A stretch of DNA of 13,287 bases from an uncultured Eubacterium sp. (lineage in GTDB: Bacteria > Bacillota > Clostridia > Peptostreptococcales > Anaerovoracaceae), in the NCBI GenBank assembly GCA_905193765.1, contig CAJJPZ010000053.1, positions 1 through 13,287 on the forward strand, in the 5' to 3' direction. The notes beneath the pieces are model-generated. The model was given only the letters and a program-made list of their open reading frames with translations. It had not been told where the DNA came from and did not search any database. The stretch's first letter is position 1; each line of letters starts with the position of its first letter. This document shows, in pieces, positions 6,345-13,287 of the stretch. The position numbers and the translations under genes are program-made.

Positions 6345-7307
6345 ATGTCGGAATGGAAGAGATATGTACAGTCTATGGTGGAAAGGATAGACAGATGCAT
6401 CAGGGCTGAAGAGGATGAATCACTGACGCTGTCAGCTTTGTCACAGCAGCTTGGCTATTCGGAGTATTATACATCCCGGAAATTCAGTGAAATTTCCGGG
6501 ATGACGCTTAAAGATTATATACGTTTCCGGAAACTGGCATTCACGCTGAAAGACCTGAGGGATACTGACTGCAGTGTAATGGATGCTGCAGTAAAATACG
6601 GATTTTCTTCGAGTGAAGCCTTTTCAAGGGCGTTCAGGGATGCTTACGGCATAACGCCAAGCGATTATCGCACAAACCCTGTGCCCGTCGTGCTCCGTAC
6701 GGTCATCAGACCTTTTGACTGTTATCTGATGGAAGAAGCGATGAAAAATATGGATATCAAACAGAATGATGGCGATGTGAAAGTATATTTCGTGCAGATA
6801 CCTGCACATAAATTTCTGCACATAAGAAACTATGAAAGCATAGGATACTGGGATTTCTGGCAGAAGCAAAGTCTGATCCCAGGACAGGACTGCGAGACTG
6901 TATGCGGGCTGCTGGAAAGTATAGGTGGTAAACTGGATGATGGTAACGGGCAGTTAATGGCGTGGATCAATGAGCCTGATGGACGTATATGCAGCTGGGG
7001 CATACCGCTGGCGGAAGCATATGGCGTCAGGCTGCCTGCAGACTATAGCGGCAAGATACCGGAACAGATGCAGATCATGGACGTGCCTGAAGGAGAATAT
7101 ATAGTTTTCGAACACGGTCCGTTTGATTTCGAAACGGAGAACCAGATCGTGGAAGCCAGGATCGAAGCAGCGATGAAAGACTTCGATTATGACAAAAGTG
7201 AGTATGAGCTGGATATGACGCCGGAGCGGGTATTCTATTTTTATCATGACTGTGAACGCTTTTTCAAGTACGTAAGGCCTGTACGCAGGAACAGTGTGTT
7301 TCGTTGA
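6345..7307 (+). CDS. AraC-family regulator with C-terminal effector-binding domain
   Basis: This 320-residue regulator has two AraC helix-turn-helix motifs at the N-terminus: LTLSALSQQLGYSEYYTSRKF (residues 27-47) and CSVMDAAVKYGFSSSEAFSRAF (76-97), then YGITPSDYR, the usual end of the domain. The rest (about 145-312) looks like a GyrI/SoxS-effector type domain, which binds small hydrophobic or cationic molecules in related multidrug-sensing regulators. It includes IPAHKFLHIRNYESIG and VPEGEYIVFEHGPF. ATG 6345 is chosen because AAGGAG lies 8 nt before it; the in-frame ATG at 6285 lacks a ribosome binding site. It is divergent from the flavin-reductase-like gene and probably controls that gene and itself. 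The effector is unknown. Confidence 0.9.
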   Translation: MSEWKRYVQSMVERIDRCIRAEEDESLTLSALSQQLGYSEYYTSRKFSEISGMTLKDYIRFRKLAFTLKDLRDTDCSVMDAAVKYGFSSSEAFSRAFRDAYGITPSDYRTNPVPVVLRTVIRPFDCYLMEEAMKNMDIKQNDGDVKVYFVQIPAHKFLHIRNYESIGYWDFWQKQSLIPGQDCETVCGLLESIGGKLDDGNGQLMAWINEPDGRICSWGIPLAEAYGVRLPADYSGKIPEQMQIMDVPEGEYIVFEHGPFDFETENQIVEARIEAAMKDFDYDKSEYELDMTPERVFYFYHDCERFFKYVRPVRRNSVFR

Positions 7308-7401
7308 ATCTCCTGAACTCAGGTCATACTCAAATAATTTATCATATAATATATCATGTATATTTCTACTGATAACAGGAACTATTATACTGCTGTGATA
7401 A

Positions 7402-7431
7402 TTGAAGTAGGCTCATTGTATGTGGTATACT
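7402..7431 (+). promoter_or_regulatory. Probable promoter of the helicase-NUDIX operon
   Basis: TTGAAG at 7402-7407 and TATACT at 7426-7431 are 18 bp apart, which fits sigma-A. The start would be near 7438, giving a short leader of about 35 nt before ATG 7473. No clear terminator separates this region from the AraC gene, so some read-through is possible. Confidence 0.5.
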
Positions 7432-7472
7432 TTTCATAATAAACATCTGATTCAAAGAAACTGGTGCGAAAC

Positions 7473-10427
7473 ATGAGAAGTGATAACATAAGATGTCTGG
7501 AAAACGGTCTGGGGACTGCTTTCATAGATCATACGATATCGTCGAATCTGGCATACAAGCCGCAGTTCATATCGAACAGCTATAAAGAAGGTCGCAAGGT
7601 GCTCTCATCTGTCGAAGATGAGCTTTTATCGTGTGATGAATTCTGTATAAGCGTTGCTTTTATAACCATGAGCGGCATAACGCCTCTTTTGCAGACGTTG
7701 AAGGAACTTGAGAAAAGGAATGTGCCGGGAAAGATACTGACTACGGATTATCTGACTTTCAGTGAACCGGAGGCGCTGAAACGCCTGGCCGGACTCAGGA
7801 ATATAGAATTGAAAATGTATATAACTGAAGACGGCAGGGAAGGTTTCCACACCAAGGGTTATGTTTTCCGCAAGGACGAGATGTACCGTATCATTGTTGG
7901 AAGTTCCAATATGACTCAGAGTGCACTGACAGTGAACCGGGAGTGGAATACAAAAATAGTTTCGACAGACCGGGGAGAATACACGAAGGATATCCTTGAC
8001 GAATTCAATGAACTGTGGGATTCACATAAAGCACTGGTCTTTGAACAGTTCATTGACAGGTACGACGACCGTTACACAAAGAACCGCATAATCAATAAAC
8101 AGAAAGCGATGGCAAAGGCTGCGGAGATACCGTCGATGGAATCCTACAAGCTGGAGCCTAATTCGATGCAGGTGAAGTTCATCACAAGTCTGAGAAAGAT
8201 ATTCGACGCAGGGGAAAACAAAGCGCTGCTGATATCGGCCACTGGCACAGGCAAGACATACGCTTCTGCATTTGCAATGAGGGAGCTGGGCTTCAGACGA
8301 GTGCTGTTCCTGGTACACCGCAATCAGATAGCAGACCAGGCGAGAAGATCGTTTGAAAGAGTGTTCAGCGGTTCAGTTTCCACAGGCATGGTGACAGGAA
8401 AATATCAGGAATATGATGCCGACTACATATTCGCAACAGTCCAGACCATGAGCAGGGATGAGATACTTGAAAGCTATGACCCTTCATCCTTCGACGCCAT
8501 AATCATAGACGAGGCCCATCACAGTTCAGCAGGGAGCTACAGAAAGGTCATGGATCACTTCGAGCCACAGCTGTGGCTCGGCATGACAGCAACGCCTGAC
8601 AGAAGAGATGCGGGTAGTGGCAGTGAAAGTATATATGATATTTTCGATCATCAGATCGCGTATGAGATACGCCTCCAGCACGCCATGGAGGAAGACTTGC
8701 TGTGTCCTTTCCATTATTTCGGGATAACGGATCTTGAGGTCATAGCCGATGAAGGACAGTCAGCTGAGGAGAAACTTGAGAATTTCAGGTATCTGACTTC
8801 CGATGAACGTGTGGACAATGTCATAAAACAGGCAGATTACTTCGGACATAGCGGAGATCGTGTCAAGGGTCTTATATTCTGCAGCAGGAACAAGGAAGCC
8901 CATGAACTTTCCGTAAAGTTCAACGAAAGAGGTCTCAGGACCATGGCACTTACAGGAGAAAACACAGAAGAAGAAAGAGCAGAGACCATCGAACGCCTTG
9001 CAGGCGAAGAATGCGAAGATGCCCTCGACTACATCCTGTCAGTGGATATCTTTTCAGAGGGCGTTGATGTGCCGGAGATCAACCAGGTGATAATGCTCAG
9101 ACCTACGCAGTCGCCAGTTGTTTTCATACAGCAGCTGGGGAGAGGTCTCCGTAAGGCTAAAGGCAAGGAGTATGTAGTTGTATTGGATTTCATCGGCAAT
9201 TACAGCAACAATTTCATGATCCCCATTGCATTATCCGGAGACAGGACATACAACAAGGATACGATCCGCAGGTACGTTATGGAAGGCGGCCGGGTGATAC
9301 CGGGCTGTTCGACGATACATTTCGATGAAGTCAGCAAACAACGCATTTTCGAATCCATAGACAGGATGTCGCCCAAAAGCACCATGCTCAAAGAAAAGTA
9401 TTTCCAGCTGAAAGACAGGCTGGGCAGGATACCAACGGTACTGGACTTTTACGACCACGGCGAGATAGATCCGATGCTGTTCATAGCTTATTCAGGGACA
9501 TACGATAGCTTCGTAAGGAAATATGACAAAGACTACAACGTGGATTTTTCTCAGGAGGAAGCAGCGACGCTGGAGTTCGTTTCATCTTTGCTTGTGAATG
9601 GCAAACGTCCTCATGAGCTGCTTATGCTTCAGATGCTTCTTGAAGATGATGCGATATCCGAGGAGACATTTTGCGAGAGGCTGGAAAAATTTAGAATGCA
9701 AAGCAGGCACAGCGACTACATATCGGCAATGTCAGTGCTGAGGAAGGATTTCATAAATACTCAGTCGGAGCAGAAGAAATATTCACATATAGAGTTTGTG
9801 GACTGCAGCAGTATAGACATGCAGAGCTTTTCAAGAGCAGCTGCATTTTACCGCAGGCTGCAGAGAAAAGAATTCATCGAGGAACTGCAGGCCCTTGTTT
9901 CATATGGCCTTAAAAAATACGTAGACAAGTACAGCGACCATGATGAAGACAATCTCGTACTTTATGAAAAGTATTCCAGGAAGGATGTATGCAGGCTGCT
10001 CAACTGGGAGCGGGACGACAGTGCTACGGTATACGGGTACAGGATCAAATACGGTACGTGTCCGATATTCGTGACATACAGGAAAAAAGAAGACATCGCC
10101 GAAAGTACGAAATACGAGGACGAATTCATAAATGAGCAGGTATTCAGCTGGATGACAAGGAGCCGTGTATCTGAGGACAGCACAGAAGCACAGCATATAA
10201 TAAATAGCAGTGACAATGGGCTGCGTATATACCTTTTCATAAAGAAAAGCGATGGAGAGGGTTCAGATTTTTATTACATGGGCAGGGTCCATCCGGTAAG
10301 CTGGAAAGAGACTGTCATCATGAATGACAAGGGACAAAGTCTTCCGATAATGAATTTCATGATGCAGATGGAACACAGCGTCAGAAGTGATATCTACGAA
10401 TATATAACAGGTCAGATCAGGAGATAG
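7473..10427 (+). CDS. PLD-nuclease/DEAH helicase fusion with DUF3427-type C-terminus
   Basis: This large cytoplasmic protein (984 residues) combines nuclease and helicase parts. An N-terminal PLD/HKD-type domain (about 35-185) carries H126-x-K128 and GSSN at 143-146. One HKD motif is present, so it would act as a dimer. The SF2 helicase core (about 230-585) has Walker A GTGKT (258-262), DEAH (346-349), TATP (372-375), SEGVDVPE (motif V) and QQLGRGLR (553-560, motif VI). The remaining roughly 400 residues fit DUF3427 from memory; the architecture matches DUF3427 helicases, some linked to NUDIX enzymes. ATG 7473 is preferred over GTG 7464 because GGTG lies 6 nt before it, but the choice is uncertain. 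Its stop is 3 nt before the NUDIX gene. DNA cleavage or repair at damaged or foreign DNA is inferred. Confidence 0.92.
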   Translation: MRSDNIRCLENGLGTAFIDHTISSNLAYKPQFISNSYKEGRKVLSSVEDELLSCDEFCISVAFITMSGITPLLQTLKELEKRNVPGKILTTDYLTFSEPEALKRLAGLRNIELKMYITEDGREGFHTKGYVFRKDEMYRIIVGSSNMTQSALTVNREWNTKIVSTDRGEYTKDILDEFNELWDSHKALVFEQFIDRYDDRYTKNRIINKQKAMAKAAEIPSMESYKLEPNSMQVKFITSLRKIFDAGENKALLISATGTGKTYASAFAMRELGFRRVLFLVHRNQIADQARRSFERVFSGSVSTGMVTGKYQEYDADYIFATVQTMSRDEILESYDPSSFDAIIIDEAHHSSAGSYRKVMDHFEPQLWLGMTATPDRRDAGSGSESIYDIFDHQIAYEIRLQHAMEEDLLCPFHYFGITDLEVIADEGQSAEEKLENFRYLTSDERVDNVIKQADYFGHSGDRVKGLIFCSRNKEAHELSVKFNERGLRTMALTGENTEEERAETIERLAGEECEDALDYILSVDIFSEGVDVPEINQVIMLRPTQSPVVFIQQLGRGLRKAKGKEYVVVLDFIGNYSNNFMIPIALSGDRTYNKDTIRRYVMEGGRVIPGCSTIHFDEVSKQRIFESIDRMSPKSTMLKEKYFQLKDRLGRIPTVLDFYDHGEIDPMLFIAYSGTYDSFVRKYDKDYNVDFSQEEAATLEFVSSLLVNGKRPHELLMLQMLLEDDAISEETFCERLEKFRMQSRHSDYISAMSVLRKDFINTQSEQKKYSHIEFVDCSSIDMQSFSRAAAFYRRLQRKEFIEELQALVSYGLKKYVDKYSDHDEDNLVLYEKYSRKDVCRLLNWERDDSATVYGYRIKYGTCPIFVTYRKKEDIAESTKYEDEFINEQVFSWMTRSRVSEDSTEAQHIINSSDNGLRIYLFIKKSDGEGSDFYYMGRVHPVSWKETVIMNDKGQSLPIMNFMMQMEHSVRSDIYEYITGQIRR

Positions 10428-10430
10428 CAA

Positions 10431-10817
10431 ATGAAGAATATAGAAGTTGCAGCAGCTATAATAAAAAAAGGAGACATGATATTCGCTACCCAGCGAGGCT
10501 ACGGTGAATTCAAGGACGGATGGGAATTCCCGGGAGGAAAACTTGAACCCGGTGAGACTGCGGAGACTGCTATCCTGCGGGAAATAAAAGAAGAGCTGGA
10601 TGCTGATATAAAGGTCTGCCAGCTCTTCGAGACTGTGGAATATGATTATCCTAAGTTTCATCTCACCATGCACTGTTTTATCTGTGAGCTTGTTTCAGAG
10701 GATATGGTGCTGAAGGAGCATGAGGATGCCAGATGGTTGGATCGGCAGCAGCTCGAATCGGTGGACTGGCTGCCGGCGGACAGAGGGCTGATAGAAAATC
10801 TTAAAAAGGAAATATGA
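10431..10817 (+). CDS. NUDIX hydrolase, MutT-like
   Basis: This 128-residue single-domain hydrolase should cleave a nucleoside diphosphate linked to another group. The full Nudix box is present: G36, E42, R50-E51 and E54-E55 match Gx5Ex7REUxEE, although Asp57 replaces the usual Gly. WEFPGGKLEPGE before it is typical of MutT/CTP-pyrophosphohydrolase members, which remove oxidised or unwanted nucleoside triphosphates. The exact substrate cannot be read from sequence. It begins 3 nt after the helicase stop, with AGGAG inside the end of that gene, so the two are co-transcribed and probably co-translated. This points to a joint task, such as nucleotide-pool control during DNA repair or defence. 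Confidence 0.92.
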   Translation: MKNIEVAAAIIKKGDMIFATQRGYGEFKDGWEFPGGKLEPGETAETAILREIKEELDADIKVCQLFETVEYDYPKFHLTMHCFICELVSEDMVLKEHEDARWLDRQQLESVDWLPADRGLIENLKKEI

Positions 10818-10857
10818 CTTTTGTCCGAACTATCATGTTCCGTATCACTGCATAGTA

Positions 10858-12114
10858 TCAGTCGAAGGTCACTGTGAATATCAGCATGTCGTCTTCCATA
10901 CTGATGTCCAGTTTACCGTTATTGCGCTTTATTATATCGGTTATATTTATCGAACCGTAACCGCGGTTGCTGCCTTTGGTACTGCTGCGGTCTTTGCCGA
11001 AGCCACTCAGGGAACGGACGTCAAAGTCAGCGCTGACAGTATTGTAGACCCTGATACTGTCTTTCAGCAGTTCAAGGCATACCTCACTGCCAGTATCAAG
11101 AGTTGCCGCATATTCGAATGCATTGTTGAGAAGGTTGGTCACCAGCTCAGCAAGCTCGTTTACAGGGATATGGTATTCCGGCATAGTATCCGGTATGAAG
11201 AAATCAAAGGAAATGCCGCTGTACTCAGCCTTGCTGCGCATACGACTCAGTATGGCGGACAGCAGGGCGTCCTCGCATATATAGCGATCGCGGCTGTCGG
11301 TGGATTCCTTCTGAAGCAGTGTGTTGGCATAACTGATGATATCCTGCAGCCCGTTGCCGTCGCGATCCACCTCGGCAAGGCCGATTATCGTATTGAGTTC
11401 ATTCTTGTACTCATGCTGTCTGCGTTCCAGTTCCTGTGTCAGATCGCTGAGATACATGCCGTATTCTTTATACGCTTCTAGTTTCTGCTGCTGTTTCTGT
11501 TTGCTTAGAAGTATTATGAAAATCACAGCATTGAATATGAAGATTACAAGAACAATTATCGTTATACTGGTGACATTTTCCCAGAAAAGTGACTGGTAGC
11601 TGTTCCACAGGATGGTGATGACCGCCAGACCGCCGACTGCCCCTGCCGCGATCACAAGAACCATCCTTCTGTATTTCCTGTAAAATCTCGAAAGGAACGA
11701 GTCCAGGATTCTGAAACGATATACCAGTATGCTTATTATAAGCAGACCAGCAAGACAGATGAATATGGAAAGATAGTTGTTTATCATTTTCGACCCCGAA
11801 AGCTGGAACAGCATCATGATCAGATACTGGGATGCGAACAGCACAAGATTCGCCATGAGTATATCAGTTATATAGCTTATCACCACTCTGCGTTTTATAA
11901 CCCAGAAAGCAACTATGTAGAAACATACGTGGAGGATGAACTGTACAGGTACGTCAAAATAGTCCAGAACTGTGGTAAGTGACGCGCAGGCAGCAACGAA
12001 CACGGCTGCATACAGAGGTTTCAGCCTGTTCGTATCAGGATCCAGTATGATGGTTATCATGTATATGATCGTTATTTCAAGAGCACTTGCAGAAAATACA
12101 GTCAGTGAATTCAT
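10858..12114 (-). CDS. AgrC-like sensor histidine kinase (GHKL family)
   Basis: This 418-residue membrane sensor kinase has about six hydrophobic segments in residues 8-205. A short coiled stretch rich in Gln/Lys (205-232) and a cytoplasmic kinase part follow. The phosphoacceptor motif is RRQHEYKNELNTIIGL with H234, close to the H-(D/E)-x-K-N box of AgrC kinases. The N box is ELVTNLLNNAFEYAA (323-337) and the ATP lid/G box includes GSNRGYGSIN (381-390). Its ligand should be the cyclic peptide made by the divergent agrB locus. AAGGAG before its ATG lies inside the end of the regulator gene, whose stop is 3 nt upstream, so the two are an operon. No clear terminator separates its end from the convergent NUDIX gene, 40 bp away. 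Confidence 0.92.
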   Translation of the reverse strand: MNSLTVFSASALEITIIYMITIILDPDTNRLKPLYAAVFVAACASLTTVLDYFDVPVQFILHVCFYIVAFWVIKRRVVISYITDILMANLVLFASQYLIMMLFQLSGSKMINNYLSIFICLAGLLIISILVYRFRILDSFLSRFYRKYRRMVLVIAAGAVGGLAVITILWNSYQSLFWENVTSITIIVLVIFIFNAVIFIILLSKQKQQQKLEAYKEYGMYLSDLTQELERRQHEYKNELNTIIGLAEVDRDGNGLQDIISYANTLLQKESTDSRDRYICEDALLSAILSRMRSKAEYSGISFDFFIPDTMPEYHIPVNELAELVTNLLNNAFEYAATLDTGSEVCLELLKDSIRVYNTVSADFDVRSLSGFGKDRSSTKGSNRGYGSINITDIIKRNNGKLDISMEDDMLIFTVTFD

Positions 12115-12117
12115 TTT

Positions 12118-12885
12118 TTACTCCTTTTCATCCGTGGATGTCTTTTTCCTGAGATATGCTTCGATGATATCATGGTATGTGAGACTGAGCTGGCATTTCA
12201 GATCAGAACTGTCTCTGAAGCGGATGTCCCAGGAGCGACGTGATACCTGTATCAGGCTGCTGATCTTGTCTGCGTTGACAGCATAGGAACGGTGACATCT
12301 CAGGAAAGAATCGCTGTTGACATATCCGACGAAGTCAGTCAGTTTCATCGGGATATTCTCGTATGTACCGCTGTATGTGTGGAGTATCAGTTTCCTTCCG
12401 CTGGACTCTGCAAAGCATATATCTGAGAACGGGATCAGGAATTCATTCTTCTCATCGGGGATCAGCACCAGCTTTTCCGATCTTGAGTGCTTATCCGACT
12501 CTGCGTTTTTCTGCGCCAGAGCATCCATTACAGGTTCCATAAGTGTCCGGAACATGTTGAACGAATATGGCTTTTCGATATATTCATAATGATGGTAGCG
12601 GCGGTGGACTTCAAGCTGGTTGGTCTTCTCGCCTGTTATGAAGACGATGGTCGTGAGCCTGTACGAGGAAACAGAACGTATCCTTTCAGCAATGTCGAAG
12701 CCGCTTGCGCCGGGCAGTCTCACATCTATGAAAAAGATATCTATATGTTCGTTATCCATGATCTCAGCGGCAGCATCATGATCTCCGGCACGAAAAACAG
12801 TGCAGTCGATGTTCATGGAGTCTATCGCTGCACAGCAGTATTCCATTTCTTTAGGATCATCTTCGATAACCAGGATATTTATCAT
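12118..12885 (-). CDS. AgrA-like LytTR response regulator
   Basis: This 255-residue cytoplasmic response regulator has an N-terminal receiver domain (residues 1-120) with acidic pocket E8-D9-D10, phosphoacceptor D54 in FFIDVRLPG, T84 and K105. A C-terminal LytTR DNA-binding domain (about 137-245) carries the typical FLRCHRSYAVN segment. It is the expected partner of the sensor kinase that follows it in the operon and would activate the agr genes. ATG at 12885 is chosen because GGAGG lies 5 nt upstream; an ATG five codons earlier (12900) has no such site. LytTR proteins bind pairs of short direct repeats, which may lie in the spacer upstream of agrB. Confidence 0.92.
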   Translation of the reverse strand: MINILVIEDDPKEMEYCCAAIDSMNIDCTVFRAGDHDAAAEIMDNEHIDIFFIDVRLPGASGFDIAERIRSVSSYRLTTIVFITGEKTNQLEVHRRYHHYEYIEKPYSFNMFRTLMEPVMDALAQKNAESDKHSRSEKLVLIPDEKNEFLIPFSDICFAESSGRKLILHTYSGTYENIPMKLTDFVGYVNSDSFLRCHRSYAVNADKISSLIQVSRRSWDIRFRDSSDLKCQLSLTYHDIIEAYLRKKTSTDEKE

Positions 12886-12900
12886 GCTAACCTCCGTCAT

Positions 12901-13022
12901 GACACATGAGTTGTCGGCAATTCGTGTCGTATACAGTCATTTGATGTATTTAGTATATAAAGAATCATGACAAAAAGCTATACTGTTGATGTTGATTTTT
13001 TTTTAGAAATGAGGTAAATCAT
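12901..13022. promoter_or_regulatory. Divergent agr spacer, likely control region
   Basis: This 122-bp spacer separates the kinase/regulator operon from agrB. Two related segments, TATACAGTCATTTGATGT (12930-12947) and TATACTGTTGATGT (12979-12992), lie 49 bp apart and may hold binding sites for the LytTR regulator. A run of nine T follows at 12996-13004, just before the agrB ribosome binding site. No -35/-10 pair with good spacing was found on either strand. Confidence 0.4.
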
Positions 13023-13287
13023 TTGTTAGAAAAATATAAGCAGCAGTATTTCAGATCTGTCGAAGAAAATTACAGTGATGAACTGATACTGGTAAAGGTC
13101 AGATATGCGCTTGAAGTCCTGCGGAATGAATCGGTAAAATTTATCATACTGGGCATACTTTTTTATTTTGCAGGACATCTCGGAACGTATCTTTTCTCTT
13201 TTGCCTTCCTGATACCGAACAGGATATTTTCAGGAGGACTTCATATGAAGACGGGCGTCCAGTGCTTCTTCTTCTCACTGTGCTTTT
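13023..13287 (+). CDS. agrB: AgrB-type peptide-processing protease (partial, 3' cut)
   Basis: The first 88 residues of an accessory gene regulator B protein run off the window. AgrB is a membrane cysteine protease that cuts and cyclises the AgrD signal peptide. The visible part has a charged N-terminus, a hydrophobic segment (about 40-65) and the active-site region RIFSGGLHMKTGVQCFFFS. The presumed catalytic residues are H74 and C81, 7 apart as in Staphylococcus AgrB (H77/C84 from memory). The start is a TTG at 13023, with GAGGT 7 nt upstream; no in-frame ATG fits, the first being M75 inside the active-site motif. It is divergent from the kinase/regulator operon. A small agrD should follow beyond the window. 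Confidence 0.85.
   Translation, partial: MLEKYKQQYFRSVEENYSDELILVKVRYALEVLRNESVKFIILGILFYFAGHLGTYLFSFAFLIPNRIFSGGLHMKTGVQCFFFSLCF

Noticed and set aside
7312..7323. CCTGA-AC-TCAGG inverted repeat after the AraC gene as a terminator
   Set aside because: The stem is only 5 bp with a 2-nt loop and no T-run follows.
10818..10857. Terminator between the convergent NUDIX and sensor-kinase genes
   Set aside because: Only weak 4-5 bp pairings and no T-tract were found.
12487..12909. Plus-strand open frame of 140 codons opposite the response regulator
   Set aside because: Antisense shadow; the minus-strand LytTR protein has all receiver and DNA-binding motifs.

Overview
The window looks like an accessory stretch of a low-to-moderate GC Firmicutes chromosome, probably Clostridia. 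The evidence is strong AGGAG-type ribosome binding sites, lipoprotein boxes, a WYL regulator, a divergent AraC/flavin-reductase pair and an agr-type peptide quorum-sensing locus. Genus cannot be told from sequence alone. No rRNA, tRNA, CRISPR array, transposase or integrase was seen.

Region 1 (1-2115) is sparse, AT-rich and eroded. It holds a small two-CxxC zinc-ribbon protein, a remnant reading frame without a start, a small lipoprotein and a macrodomain protein closed by a clear terminator. A gapless repeat of about 75 bp, with a hairpin at its core, occurs after the zinc-ribbon gene and again between the lipoprotein and macrodomain genes. Three TTATCAA boxes spaced 22-23 bp lie just upstream of the lipoprotein promoter.

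Region 2 (2181-5567) holds a two-part protein (Cys/His metal-binding module plus C-terminal PIN/NYN-like nuclease-type domain), then a WYL-domain regulator, then a broken M1-family metallopeptidase lipoprotein. The last keeps its zinc-site residues but has a frame break and lacks its N-terminal domain. A terminator faces the next, opposite-strand gene.

Region 3 (5586-7307) is a divergent pair: a flavin-reductase-like flavoprotein on the minus strand and an AraC regulator with a C-terminal effector-type domain on the plus strand. The spacer holds a good minus-strand promoter and two inverted repeats.

Region 4 (7473-10817) is a two-gene operon: a 984-residue PLD nuclease + SF2 DEAH helicase + DUF3427-type protein, followed after 3 nt by a NUDIX hydrolase. 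This is a nucleic-acid-processing module of a kind plausible for DNA repair or phage defence.

Region 5 (10858-13287) is an agr-type locus. The LytTR response regulator and AgrC-like sensor kinase form a minus-strand operon. A truncated agrB, with catalytic His and Cys visible, starts divergently and runs off the window end; the peptide gene agrD would be expected just beyond.

The macrodomain, PIN-like protein, WYL regulator and PLD-helicase/NUDIX pair, among repeats and broken genes, suggest a defence or stress island. That is inference; no complete named defence system was recognised.
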